The notes under the pieces: model-generated
What the model saw: only the letters and a program-made list of their open reading frames with translations
What the model was told of the DNA's origin: nothing
Databases searched by the model: none
Source: Erythroxylum novogranatense
Lineage: Eukaryota > Streptophyta > Magnoliopsida > Malpighiales > Erythroxylaceae
Direction of reading: 5' to 3'
Length of the DNA stretch: 64,000 nt
Assembly: GCA_029891385.1 (NCBI GenBank)
Contig: JAIWQS010000232.1
Span: forward strand, 1 to 64,000
Program-made: the position numbers and the translations under genes
Shown here: in pieces, positions 45,301 to 55,199 of the stretch
How the letters are laid out: each line of letters starts with the position of its first letter
Position numbering within the stretch: the first letter of the stretch is position 1

Positions 45301-45326
45301 ATCAACCAAATGGGTTTTTAAAATAA
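42309..45326 (+). CDS. Copia gag-protease-integrase polyprotein (first part, 1005 codons before the break)
   Basis: The ATG at 42,309 is the first after the primer site. Order of domains: a gag of UBN2/copia type (residues about 30-250; LLDGNNYLSWSRSM, YFTKLKKLWDDL); a CCHC zinc knuckle about 277-290 (YCDHCHERGHTIDTC); aspartic protease about 390 (WIVDSGASAHMCS); integrase zinc region about 534-570 (WHLRLGHVS...FCDICPLAKQ); and the integrase core with its Asp, Asp, Glu positions (HIDLWGPYS, KTDNGSEF, PQQNGVVERKH). A Pro/Thr/Ser-rich linker runs to about residue 970. After PLWIAPMEVEL the frame is lost and a stop comes at 45,326, ahead of RT. The sequence there shows CTCGG and CTCGAG where relatives read CTGGC and CTGGAG, so the break may be a sequencing error. 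The products package RNA, mature the proteins and insert the cDNA. Confidence 0.93.
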   Translation: MSQHDENDSDIHTLEDDAGLDSYSIAASENPGSILVTSLLDGNNYLSWSRSMSIALGAKDKIGFVNGDINKPENNPSLLRKWRTADKMVTSWILNSISKEIADSFLVVTSARDLWEELKFRYGESDGPHIYQLMQEIGNLRQGNGSVTTYFTKLKKLWDDLNCLMPFARCACEANDKNRSVENNIKLVQFLMGLREDYSHVVGQIMLNDPLPLVSRAYSMILTIERQKSISQHRGEGDNMNIALMAKQGSYKKVEGRDTGNTSNYKRKFNSRKEDKYCDHCHERGHTIDTCFKLHGIPDWFKELKEKRAREKGHFAATVMETPVEHRPVSTESTEKEVDINVLVQQVNELMKCMRGKGNVETNHVAFSNFAGKKFSVHESNTASNATGSWIVDSGASAHMCSNINHYSHITSSGLFGSVTLPDGNTKPVTTMGSVPLNSEVILNNVLHMPTFHHNLLSVHKLASQNNLAAIFISDKLYLQDPWTDYVVAICEEEAGIYKLTPQHFLPAKTLKGPSLRFYLNNYVARNVTSDVDIWHLRLGHVSKKTIMHISGIKNPKFKPFCDICPLAKQTRKPFKSHPIHTRRPFELLHIDLWGPYSIPNLDGSEYFITFVDDFTRATWTILIKAKSQTPSVLIDFITMIEKQFSTPILAIKTDNGSEFVNTSCREYLKSKGITHQKTCVYTPQQNGVVERKHKHLLQITRALLYQSKLPKHYWGEALLTSTYIINRLPTKVLSWLSPYEKLYHKTPTYDHMKVFGCLCFATNTKPHKEKLEPRATKCIFLGYASDKQGYKIQDLTSKSIFINRDVVFCETKFLPHTNPTPPSPKQQIYIHFDQQTHFPDHDIDYPPISPTMPTSDPTAHTPLLPSNPHTPSGSTPTTPSYSQTHTNTDPPSSPTIADQPPRISTRPKFRPPYLDDYVSSVHATSPPTSHATTSSVQVPPLPDSYTSFLANVSAAYEPLSYDSASKDPLWIAPMEVELGASSLIIPTLPDTTCKRLYQPNGFLK

Positions 45327-46801
45327 AACGTCACTCCGACGGTTCTGTGGACAGACGCAAAGCCCGATTAGTGGTTAGAGGCTTCAGTCAAACCGCGGGG
45401 ATCGACTATTCTGCAGTTTTCTCCCCTGTTGCCAAGATCACTTCGGTCCGACTACTCCTTGCCGTCGCAATATCCTCTAACTGGCTCGTCCACCATTGTG
45501 ACATAAACAATGCCTACTTGCACGGGCACATCGACGAGGAACTCTACTTGCACCCACCTCCTGGATACCACGACATTTTACCTGGCCAAGTTCTAAAACT
45601 TCATAAGTCCTTGTATGGACTCAAGCAGGCTGGGCGCCAATGGAATCGCGAAATCACCACCAAGTTAACAAAATTTGGCTTCCTCCAGTCCACTTCCGAT
45701 GCTTGCCTCTTTACTAAAGGAACCAGTCCAACCTTTATTGCTTTGTTGATTTACGTGGATGATGTGTTACTTGCTGGCCCCTCTGAATCATTGATCACTG
45801 CTGTGAAGAATTTCCTCCACCATGAATTTACTATTAAAGACATGGGGCCTGTGAAGTATTTTATTGGTGTCGAAGTCCTCACCCTACCCGACGGCATGCT
45901 CCTCTCGCAGCGGAAATATATCTCTGATATTCTTATGGATGCCAATCTCCCTGATCTTAAACCATCCACCGTCCCTATGCCTCAAGGTACAAAGTTGACA
46001 ATGGACGATGGAGCTTTATTACCTACTCCAGAACGTTATCGCCGCATCATTGGCCAGCTCCTATATCTCAACTTCACCCGACCAGACATTACCTTCACCG
46101 TTCAACAATTAAGCCAATTTACTCATGCACCACGACAGCAACATTGGCATGCTTTAGTTCATGTTTTGCGATATCTCAAGGGTTCACCCTCTCAAGGATT
46201 ACTCTATCCACGCCAACTCGGTGCATTGCAACTCCACGCATATTCTGACGCAGATTGGGCGGGGTGCACCTTCTCTCGCCGCTCTCTCACTGGTTATTGT
46301 GTCTTCCTTGGTAACTCCTTAATCTCATGGAAGACCAAAAAACAAAGCACCGTCAGCCGCTCCTCTGCCGAAGCCGAGTACCGCAGCATGACCAGTACCC
46401 TCTGCGAACTTCGCTGGCTTACTTATCTCTGCCGTGATCTGCAACTACAACTTCCCTTACCCATTCCCTTAAAATGCGACAACACAGCTGCCATCCACAT
46501 TTCGGAGAATCCGGTCTTTCACGAGCGGACCAAACACCTTGACATTGATTGCCATCTCGTCCGTGATGCCGTTAAAGAAGGTTTTCTCAACACTTCTCAC
46601 ATTCCATCCAAGCTCCAGCTTGCCGATCCATTCACTAAGCCTTTGGCTATTCCGATTTTTTCTCACCTTATTCGCAAGTTAGGTCTCGTTGACACGGCCC
46701 AACTTGTGGAGGGGGTGTCGGAATCTGCCACAACACCTGCCACAACAAACACAGGCGCATCAACGCAAATGCACAGCCACCCTGCACAGCCTGTACAGTG
46801 A
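45311..46801 (+). CDS. Copia reverse transcriptase-RNase H (second part of the polyprotein)
   Basis: The frame is open from about 45,311 (KWVFKIKRHSDGSVDRRKAR), in a different frame from the first part, and ends at TGA 46,799-46,801 inside the 3' LTR. RT motifs: GFSQTAGIDYSAVFSPVAK, NNAYLHGHIDEELYLHPPPG, KSLYGLKQAGRQWNRE and the catalytic YVDDVLLAG. RNase H motifs: YSDADWAGC, SRSSAEAEYRSM, KCDNTAAIHISENPVFHERT and ADPFTKPL. All catalytic residues I can check are present. There is no start codon of its own and no known frameshift signal of this family, so it was probably one ORF with 42,309-45,326. The last residues are encoded by the LTR. Confidence 0.93.
   Translation, partial: WVFKIKRHSDGSVDRRKARLVVRGFSQTAGIDYSAVFSPVAKITSVRLLLAVAISSNWLVHHCDINNAYLHGHIDEELYLHPPPGYHDILPGQVLKLHKSLYGLKQAGRQWNREITTKLTKFGFLQSTSDACLFTKGTSPTFIALLIYVDDVLLAGPSESLITAVKNFLHHEFTIKDMGPVKYFIGVEVLTLPDGMLLSQRKYISDILMDANLPDLKPSTVPMPQGTKLTMDDGALLPTPERYRRIIGQLLYLNFTRPDITFTVQQLSQFTHAPRQQHWHALVHVLRYLKGSPSQGLLYPRQLGALQLHAYSDADWAGCTFSRRSLTGYCVFLGNSLISWKTKKQSTVSRSSAEAEYRSMTSTLCELRWLTYLCRDLQLQLPLPIPLKCDNTAAIHISENPVFHERTKHLDIDCHLVRDAVKEGFLNTSHIPSKLQLADPFTKPLAIPIFSHLIRKLGLVDTAQLVEGVSESATTPATTNTGASTQMHSHPAQPVQ
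46707..46715 (+). promoter_or_regulatory. Polypurine tract of the young copia element
   Basis: GTGGAGGGGG lies directly before the 3' LTR start TGTCGG, the expected plus-strand primer site. Confidence 0.8.
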
Positions 46802-46959
46802 AAGGACAGTTAGTTACGATTCTTACGATTTGTTTTTTTCTTTTTCCTTCACTTGTATAAAACCGTGTACAGCGTCTTCCTTTACACATATATGAAAAAC
46901 AGAGAGAACTTTCTCTCCTACTCTTCCTCTGCTTTTATCGCTCTCCCATGGTTTTGACA
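46716..46959 (+). repeat. 3' LTR of the young copia element
   Basis: 244 bp; I found no difference from the 5' LTR on reading both. The TATAAAA copy is at 46,856-46,862 and could drive read-out transcription toward the ZFWD-like fragment downstream. Confidence 0.93.
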
Positions 46960-47244
46960 TAGTCCCACCTGATGCATACAAGAAAACCTATAATTACGAG
47001 TCCTATGCATAAAGAAATGCATGCAATATATGTTTCCAATACATAAAGGAAAACTTGCACGGATAAAGGAATGTACTTGGATACACTATATATATAATGT
47101 AGGTATACTATTCCTCTCTAATGCACATGGCTATGGTGTACAATACCCTAAAAAAGAGGACTTGATCCTATAGTTCATGTTGGCATGCCAAATATGGTCA
47201 AAGCGCGGAAGATGTAGCGGATGGTTGTCTAGACAAGGAGTTCT

Positions 47245-47826
47245 GTCTTGATACAGCAGGACAAGCTCAACGACACATTGTTTGCAGGAGCGAAGGACGG
47301 TTCAATATACGCATGAAACTTCAATTTAGAGTGTTTTTAACAAAGTCGCAACTCTCCAAGGACACACCGAACCAGTTGTGTGCTTGACAGTAGGAGCGGG
47401 AAAGTTATTCTCAGGTTCAACGGACGGTAGAATCAGAATTTGGGATCCTGAAAAGTTTGCGTGCTTGGAGACGCTTGTTGGACATGAAGATACAGTGACT
47501 TGTCTTCTCTATTGGGCTCGTGCTCCGTTAAGCTCTTCACTAGATGGTTCTGTACGCGTATTCGGCATGTCCCAAGCGGGTATCTTGGAAACAATTTATT
47601 CCCACAAAGAAGTCAAGGAGTTGTAAATATGTTTGGTATGGAAAACGATGAAGGCAAACCAATTTTGTTCTGTTCTTGTACGTGCAAGCCTGTTCGATCC
47701 TACGAGTTACCTTTATTCACAGCAAAGGGAAAAATCTTCACAAGGACAGAGGTGCGAGCAATGCTGAGCTTCCTAACGGAATGTTTTCCTGGTAATGGGA
47801 GAGGGGTGATTAGTGTTTGGAGGTAG
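47245..47826 (+). pseudogene. WD40-repeat fragment of a ZFWD-type (CCCH zinc finger plus WD40) protein
   Basis: The reading starts with a broken blade (DTLFAGAKDGSIYA, then TGA where Trp is expected, then NFNLE). A frameshift leads into GHTEPVVCLTVGAGKLFSGS, TDGRIRIWDPEKFACLETLV, GHEDTVTCLLYW and SSSLDGSVRVFG up to TAA at 47,624-47,626. The frame shifts again to NMFGMENDEGKPILFCSC, VRSYELPLFTAKGKIFTR and GNGRGVISVW, ending at TAG 47,824. These are consecutive WD40 blades, closest in my memory to plant ZFWD proteins. The N-terminal zinc finger and first blades are absent, and no intron interrupts the blades. It looks like a truncated, possibly retro-copied pseudogene with one nonsense change and two frameshifts. 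Confidence 0.72.
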
Positions 47827-48098
47827 TCGTCAAAACGTAATGAAGAAAAAGTTCTATGAACTGCTACAACATTTGGTGTATTACGGACAGAGTACAGACC
47901 AACCTTAATGATCACGTTTCTTCACTTATAAGGATTGGTATATGATGTATGCTTATAATGATTAGTGCAGCAGATGCCCGTCTTACATGCAATGAGGGTA
48001 TAGTATATGACAAAGGAAGGTCCTTGAACCTTCGACAATGTTTGTTTTGTTCCAGCCAACTGCTTCAATTCCCTAATTTATGATGCTCTGCAGAACTA
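47827..48098. other. No gene seen
   Basis: Spacer between the WD40 pseudogene and the TIR element. GTATTCAC at 48,099-48,106 is the left target-site copy of that element. Confidence 0.4.
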
Positions 48099-48106
48099 GT
48101 ATTCAC

Positions 48107-48498
48107 CTATGTAGCACCGATACGGCAAAATGGAGTCGTGTCTGCGTGTCGGACACTTGTCTGTATCGAACACCCACTGATACGCAGTGAACACAACTCA
48201 GACACATATGAAGACCGCTTGGATATTGCTTTATGGAATATATGCTCTATAGAATATATGCTTCATGTTTTTTTAGAGCAGTTTATAAAGTACCAAATAT
48301 GTATGAACTATTAAGGTGTTGTAGGTCTTGAAACACATCAATCAATCTATATTATATTATGAATTCTGATTTTTTTTCTTAATTTTAAATTTTATAATAT
48401 ATATATATGTCGTGTCCGTGTCCACCAAATTTTAGAAATTGGTGTATCCTCGTGTCCGTGTCCGTGTCGTGTCACGTGTCCGCATCTGTGCTTCTAAG
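48107..48498. mobile_element. 392 bp TIR element (MITE-like) with 8 bp target duplication
   Basis: The left end CTATGTAGCACCGATACGG and the reverse complement of the right end, CTTAGAAGCACAGATGCGG, match at 15 of 19 positions. GTATTCAC flanks both sides (48,099-48,106 and 48,499-48,506). Subterminal CGTGTCCGTGTCCGTGTCGT repeats lie inside the right end and relatives on the opposite strand inside the left. An 8 bp duplication fits the hAT superfamily. There is no coding capacity, so it is non-autonomous. I recall GTGTCCGTGTCC-rich repeats as common in plant genomes, but cannot name the family. Confidence 0.8.
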
Positions 48499-48962
48499 GT
48501 ATTCACAGACATCAAAATCTGATGTAAAATCTGTCCTTTCATATGTGAAACATTTTCTCCATGCTACCCAATCTAATATTTGCATTGAGCATTGTTATTT
48601 GATATTTTCCAAAATGGTTTTCTTATGTAAGTAAAACTTTTGAAATAGAAAAGCATTATTCCGAGTACAGAGATGTAGAGAGCATGAAAGCTTTAAATGA
48701 TTTAGAGTATAGCAGAGCATGCCCTTGTTGTACAGATGATCGTAAACTTCTACAGATGATCATAAATGATCACGACCAAGCAATTGGGTTGCTCTTATCT
48801 TCGTTTGCAATATACATAGGCAACAAGCTATAATCAAAATTAAGCTCATGAGAGGTAAAAGCTGATATTAATTTCTTTAGGTAAAAGCTGATATTCATTT
48901 CTTTAGATTCCTGAGCCGCATAATAATGCCATTTACAAGGCCTGATGTTAAACTCCTTTCTA

Positions 48963-51900
48963 TCATGGTGAATCAATGGGAGACACACCAATACAAGCCT
49001 CTCTACTAATGCACCATACGCGACTTCGACTAGGTGTAGAATTCACAGAGATTTCCCTGCCCTCAGTGTCCGAAAATTCCCATTCAGAAGCATTAAATTG
49101 TTGATCCTTTCCATCAACCTTGTTCATTTGATCAGTAAGTGAATGCCGAATTTGCTGCAGCTTTTCCTGATTCAAAGCTATGTCTTTTCCTGGAAAGTAA
49201 GCAGTTGCCACAGGGGAATTAGGATTGCTCACAATATCTTGTTTCACAATGTCTCCCATCCTAGACAATATGCTGTAAGATAAGTTTCCAAGAACTCGGG
49301 AATAGGCTTCCAAGATCGAATGCCCCACATCCTAATGAAATAAACACACGAAATTATTCCAAATCATATGAAGCGAAATTTTATGCATCGATGATTTAAC
49401 TTGCAATATTCTATGAATCAATGCAAAAAAAGAAGAAGAGACTCAATTTTCACTCACCTTTCCATATTGGATTTTTACGATATCAAAAAATGATTGAGAA
49501 AGGTTTGGATATCTCATCTTCAGCTGCCTCATAAGGGCTTCTCCTCGGTCTATTAAAGATTCTGACTTGTCAATCTCTGACAACGGGTCTTTCACAAAAG
49601 ACCATGATGTCCGAACAGGTGACCATGAAGTCCGAACAGGAGATCTACCGCTTGTTTGTGCTGTAATTCTTTCTTTCCACACAAACATTGCAGATTCCAG
49701 CTTGTTAAAGACCTCTAAGGCACTGTTTTCAGATTTCAATCTAAGAGAATTTAGCATTTCCTCTGCTGTGCTCGAGCCTGCAGTCAAGGCTTTGTACAGG
49801 TTCTCACCAAGATTCAACTTGCCAGACTGTAAAAATTGACAGAAGAAAAAGCAAGACACGTCACAAGACTGTTCATCTAGAAGTATCTGAATCTAAAACT
49901 TAATCTCGTCTATCATTATTGTTTAGTTAATCAGTGAACAAAGGTATCTTCCAAATATCCACCAATTTCTCAAGAAAAAAATTTCTAAATCAATGCTTCA
50001 TTTCATTTTAAACAGCTGAACTATTTCACCACCAGCATATATAAAACCCAACCGCAGCAATAATGTGCTGGCCTAAGTCTAAGATAAATCACAAGTGAAT
50101 TAAACTAAATGATATAATAAAGTAACACAGGCCCTTTATCAGCTAACGAACAAAGTGGAGGACATAGAGGTTTACAGAGCAATAAAGGTCTGTTGAGAAA
50201 ATGCATTCAGATTTATGCAGTTAAGAGTGCTACTTTAGAGAAAGTACGCTTACTCTGGGAAGTGCATCCCTAATAATGTCTGGCACAGGCATTTCAAGCA
50301 AAACATGTTCATTGATGGCTTTGGCCGCTTTGAATATTTGATAAACCATCTGGATCTGATGGAGCAATTTCTTTCTTTCCAGTTCAGAAAGCCCAGCTCT
50401 GGGTACTTGAGGCTGTGGTAGCCACCATTTCTTGCTCTGCTTTGCGCTCTTGCTTTTTCCTTCTGCCCGAGTTCCTACTTCCGAGTACCAAAACTCGGTA
50501 TCAACCATAGAATCCAGTGTCTCCTGTAAAGATAAACGAATCTGAAGCAGTGAATATGATGGCAAATCAATGACTAATAATTAAATTGTATGAGTGAAGA
50601 GATCGCCCACAATTAGCATAGAGTCCAACTTCTGAAGTGCTGGAAGATTCATGTGGATGTCTGAACGGGCTTTTGGAGTCATTATCTGCCTCAATACAGC
50701 AATTAACTATGAGCTTTCCGATCCATATAAAAAACCTAAAGTTTACTCTACTGTGTCGCAATAAATAAAGAGTACCTCCAAGGTCCGGCCATTAGCACCA
50801 TTTTGCTTGGCAGGAACTAACTCCACCATATAGTTTGCAGGAGACAGCAACCAGTCCATCTCTCTTCTCCATTTATTCTTTCTTTCCTCATTCAATGGCT
50901 CTAGCTTCCACAACTCCCCAAATACAGATGCTAAATTTCATCAAAAAAAAAAGAAAAAAAGAAAATCCTTTTAAGAGTTAGAAGAAATGACCATAGAAAT
51001 CTACTTGCAAAATGAATGAAATATCAGCAAGAAAATTGTTTTGGCATACTTTGAAGTAATATGAACATCAAAAGCTTTATGAGAAAATATGGAGGACAAG
51101 ATTAATATTTAACAACCATTAACAATTGATTAAGAACTGAAAATTCATGGCCAATTGGGATGGAAAACTCATCCCAAAAATCAAAGAAAGTAAGAGCAAT
51201 TGAAGTTTCAACACAGAAAAATGTTTACAGTATACCTGCAAGATTTGTTATCGCTTTGGATAATGCTAATGCAGTAGTGATGCCTTTACGCCCTCCTGTA
51301 ATATCATCACCCAGTAAGAGTCTAGCAAATTTTTCCTTCATTATTTCCTTGTCAGAATAGTGAATGGCATAAGCTGGCTTCTCTTTCACATAAAAATGTT
51401 GGGGGCTTGCTGAAAGGTCCCATTCATCCAAACTTTCATCATTCTTCATCGTCAACCATTTAGAAGAAAATGATCCAAAAGCATCTTTGCTAGAAGAACA
51501 GCTTGATTCATCATCATCCAACGAGTCACTTATGCATCCATCTCCTCTGCTCGTACCACTTTCATTTTCATACGACTGATTGTTTATAATGCAAGTCTCA
51601 AGTCCATTATAACTCATGATTCCTGTAATTGTCAGTTACAAGTTGCAGTGGTCTCATGGAAGTTTTTCACTCTCACAAACAATGATCAAAAACATTATGT
51701 ATATGAAGCAAAATTAAAAAACCTTCTCATGTTAATTGGGTGTATACAACTACATAACATCACAAAACCTTGTAATTAAAACAATGGAAAGACTTAGACC
51801 ACATAAGAGTTCTTGCATCAACTTAAAATTTATCAAAGGGTGAGATGATCACAAGAAGTTCATGACCTTTGTACTGTTCAATATCATAAATAGATGCATA

Positions 51901-53682
51901 ACGTTCTCTTTTCATTTTATTATATTTTCAGTACATGTGCATTACCTCATATTTTGTTTACCTTAAATCCTCATTAGACTCAGCCTCTTGATTAAGCCTA
52001 TGATTTGAAAAACAAGCTCCCTTCATAAGGAAATGTTTCTTAATACTTGATCTAAACCGCCCCACATTTAGCAGCTATAATCCAATAAGCTTCTCTCATG
52101 GAAGTGTAGCAGCCACCAGTTTCTCTTGGTCATTATTGTCTAATAAGTTGCAAGTACTTGCAAACAAACATTGATATTAGAAGTCATTTACAAGACATAT
52201 ATAATACTCTCTCAAACCCTAAAATCAAGTTCTCATATTCTGACACCACAGTCGGGATAAGTATATGTAACCTGTTTCAGACGCTTAATATAAACAAACT
52301 AGATCTTTTTCTCTTTTGCAAATGCACCATTGTATCGTGATTCCATGAAATCTAAACATGTCTATGATATTTAGGCAATAAGACTTTCTTTTCAGATTCT
52401 ATAGAGAACATAGGTACATATAGGAAAGACAAGTTTCCTTGTGCATGATTATGACAGGACCACAAGATGAGAAGGAAGTTTCCTTCAAGAATAGGCCTAT
52501 TCTTGTGCCCTTGGAAGAAGTTGCTACAAAACTTGACATGATTTGTCTTCCTTAGATACCAAGCGACTGTGGACAGGCAGTCTCTAAAGGTTGTTAAAAC
52601 GTTCACACACTTAACAATGACTAGAGAGGACTTCCATGGTGTGTGTGGACCAAAAGTCCTTTACATAACGAAATTTGGGTCTCCAGTTAGTAACTCCATT
52701 TGAGGTCAAATCAAATAAAAAATACAACCACACAATGTTCCCCACTTTTGCATCAACCGCAGAAACTATAGTAATACAATTATTAAGCACTCAGTGGGGT
52801 GTCTGGTACAGTGATCTTTCTGTGTCACACATTATATAATGGCATAGGCCCATGATCTGTGATTTCAACTTTACCGTCTCTGAATGATACATGATGCACA
52901 TACAAAAGAAAAGGTTGAACATATAAGATAAAACCCCATGTGCTTAGCATGTCAATGGCCCATTTGTTGGTCCCACCTAGAAAAAGGGAGCCTAATTAGA
53001 CTATAAAATATATCCATGATCACGGGGAATTTCAAGTTTTGGTAGTCCACAGTCCCCACTGCACCACTTGTTATTAGGCCCTAAAAATATTAATGGCAAA
53101 CACATATACACAAGATTTTTCAAACAATGGAGGGAAAAGCCATGCAGAGTCATCACTCTTCTTAAGACACCATAAATGTTGTGCCCAGAATTACTTAGAG
53201 GGCACCATTGACGCATTTTAATGGCTACCACTCTCTTTAAGGACTCTGAGATATCCCACCGGTTACCTGACACGTTATGGGCCCTACCTCATCTCTTACT
53301 TTGACCAACCAACCTGATGACCCAAGAACTAGAACACGTTACTGTTAAACAAATGAAGGAAATTTATATCTGAGGAAACAAGTCAAATTTGTACATTTGC
53401 AAAATGGACCACTCCATGTGGTGGGTGCTTGTTAGATTACAAACAACATTGTTTTGCAAGTTTTATAAAAAGAATGAACTGCATCAATCACAGGGATTTA
53501 ATTATTTAACTAAAAAGAATGAACTGCATCAATCAAAGGGATTTAATTATTTAACATAAAACTCACCCAAACAATAGCACAAGAAAATGATAACAGTAGA
53601 TCTTACTCTCTTGTTCATCAAAATCAATGCTAGTCTCTCTGTCCCTGGTGCAACAAGCCAACCTTCTACCCATCATCATCAT
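48963..53682 (-). CDS. ROPGEF: RopGEF (PRONE-domain guanine nucleotide exchange factor), 7 coding exons, 566 residues
   Basis: Coding exons on the minus strand: 53,682-53,607, 51,622-51,236, 50,930-50,776, 50,685-50,611, 50,523-50,254, 49,826-49,458 and 49,331-48,963. All junctions have GT and AG, phases agree and the sum is 1,701 nt, exactly 567 codons with TGA. The protein starts [20 protein letters not shown], then an acidic Ser-rich variable region, then the PRONE domain from about residue 120 ([89 protein letters not shown]) and a C-terminal tail that may be autoinhibitory. RopGEFs load GTP on ROP/RAC GTPases at the plasma membrane, downstream of receptor kinases, in polar growth. The N-terminus resembles the RopGEF5/6/7 group. 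The start is the first of four ATGs in a row; an in-frame TAA lies 15 codons upstream. Intron 1 is about 2 kb. Confidence 0.93.
51623..53606 (-). other. First coding intron of the RopGEF gene
   Basis: About 2 kb, GTAAGA donor and TTACAG acceptor on the minus strand. No gene is seen inside. It holds a tandem pair of a 44 bp AT-rich unit at 53,468-53,555 (AAAAAGAATGAACTGCATCA). Confidence 0.8.
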
Positions 53683-54774
53683 CTTTTTCTTTGACAATAA
53701 TCTATTCAATCGTTGCAGAGATTACTGGAAATATCAGTTCCTTTGAATGAGAATGCCAAAACCTTGCCCCTACATCACAGCACACAACTTACACATTTTT
53801 TTAAATTTAGTAAAAAAGCTTCCCTTTTGGTCTTCAAGTAAACAAATAGACTAATATATCGTTCAAGAATGACCCACTTTCATAAATCAACTGGAAATAA
53901 AGATACAAACTTTACTCAGAATAATAAACAATACGAGTCCCTTGATATATATCAGCTCGATTACTGTGTCAAAAGGTCTCAGATTGAGATCAATAATATT
54001 TAAAGCCGAACTGACAGATCAGTTCAAAGTAAAATTTGACTCAAAAAATGAAACAAACATATTGATCAATCTGAGTGGGAGAGACGAGAGCAAATGATAC
54101 AAAAGAATGAATTTCGAGCAGTATCAAATCTTATACGAAAGGCTGATCAAGATAAAGGCAGTTGGCGTCATAGGCATAATGAAAAGCGGAAGTAAAGTTC
54201 AAATCTCTAGGAGGATGGAACTTAGAGAAATAGGAGAAAGTGAAAAAGAAACAGAAAAAAGAACAGTGTTGAATATATTTCGGATTCGATATCAAAAGGG
54301 CACTACCATATAATAAAACTTTGGGTAGATTCCTTATATACTTTTCACCTCTGATCTCAAACCGCAAAGTGACCAAAAGTAGCGCTTGAAAAGTAACCAA
54401 ACAAGAGAGGACAAATTGGGATATCTTTTCAGGTTAAATCAATTTAAGATCTTAAAAAATAAATCAGCACTGAAATTTCATTGCATTTTAAGTTCCAGTA
54501 AATGTATTTCTCGAGAACCACCGCACAGGAAGAGGGGAAAAAACTGTGCTTTGAAGTTCGAAAATGAAAGCAAAACAATGTCAAGTGTCATAATTAAGAA
54601 AAAGGAGGGAGAGAGAGAGCTGTAAAGTCTAATCATTTTGACAAAGAAGAGAAACTTGTTGGTGATATTGTGTTCTCAGGAAACGATGAGTATGAAATGG
54701 GATGCAGAAGCAGCTGCTTTGAAATGTAGAAAAGAGAGAAAACATCATGAGATCATAACAGATATTTAACAAAC

Positions 54775-54890
54775 CTTGAAAGAACCTGTCGAGGCACTTG
54801 ATTCTGCGAAGCTGCTGTCTACAAATGACATGAAGTACATTAGACTATGGACTTCAAGTGGGTGCGCTTATATATCTCTCCTGTCCCTTC
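54775..54890 (-). other. Probable 5' leader exon of the RopGEF gene with an upstream ORF
   Basis: On the minus strand TTGCAG precedes 54,890 and AAGGTTTGT follows 54,775, so this is a likely exon. It has ATG at 54,840 followed by an open frame MYFMSFVDSSFAESSASTGS through the donor. Joined to the plausible acceptors upstream of 53,682 (TGTAG at 53,770, or CAAAG near 53,742), this frame stops before the MMMM start. It is therefore an upstream ORF or part of an alternative N-terminus. Confidence 0.5.
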
Positions 54891-55051
54891 CTGCAACCAG
54901 CAAAAATCCAAATTTGAAGTTTGTAACACCCAATAACTAAAATACAAGACAACAAACAAACAGTATCACACGCAGCTGGGATAAATGGGGGAAGAGGAGA
55001 GAGTAAATGCAAGAATGGAAAGGGAAGTAAATACGAAACCAACCAACCAAC

Positions 55052-55150
55052 CTGCAGGAGTCCAGAACAGTAATTTGGAAGAGTAGATTAGAAAACTCTG
55101 CTTTCCTCTCTGCACGCACAGAGGCTCAGAGACGGAGCAATGCTAGCTAA
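55052..55150 (-). other. Probable first (non-coding) exon of the RopGEF gene
   Basis: The exon would run from a start about 30-40 bp after the TATA box to a CTCCTGCAG/GTTGG donor at 55,052 (minus strand). The sequence is typical of leaders (CTCTGAGCCTCTGTGCGTGC). Transcript data are needed to place the start. Confidence 0.45.
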
Positions 55151-55154
55151 TGGC

Positions 55155-55190
55155 CAATGCCAATGGGGGCAGGCAGTTTATAATAAATAA
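55155..55190 (-). promoter_or_regulatory. TATA box and ATTGG elements of the RopGEF promoter
   Basis: Minus strand TTATAAA at 55,183-55,177, with ATTGG twice (reverse CCAAT boxes) at about 55,152-55,165, just downstream of it. Placement fits a start near 55,145. Confidence 0.5.
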
Positions 55191-55199
55191 TTTGAATAG

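Larger units (their letters stand above)
42017..46959 (+). mobile_element. Complete young Ty1/copia retrotransposon
   Basis: Two 244 bp LTRs (42,017-42,260 and 46,716-46,959) read as identical base for base. Both start TGTCGGAATCTGCCACAACA and end GGTTTTGACA. The flanking 4 bp copies TAGT (42,013-42,016; 46,960-46,963) fit a target duplication. Primer binding site, gag-pol and polypurine tract are in the standard copia order (protease, integrase, RT, RNase H). Only a short patch near 45,230-45,310 breaks the reading frame. Identical LTRs mean very recent insertion on the usual clock reasoning. It lies about 250 bp downstream of the DUR3 stop. Confidence 0.95.

Noticed and set aside
51640..53560. 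Possible extra exons in the large RopGEF intron
   Set aside because: The flanking exons join in phase (CAAGAGA to GAATCATG gives EQERIM) and the total CDS is an exact multiple of three, so no extra coding exon is needed.
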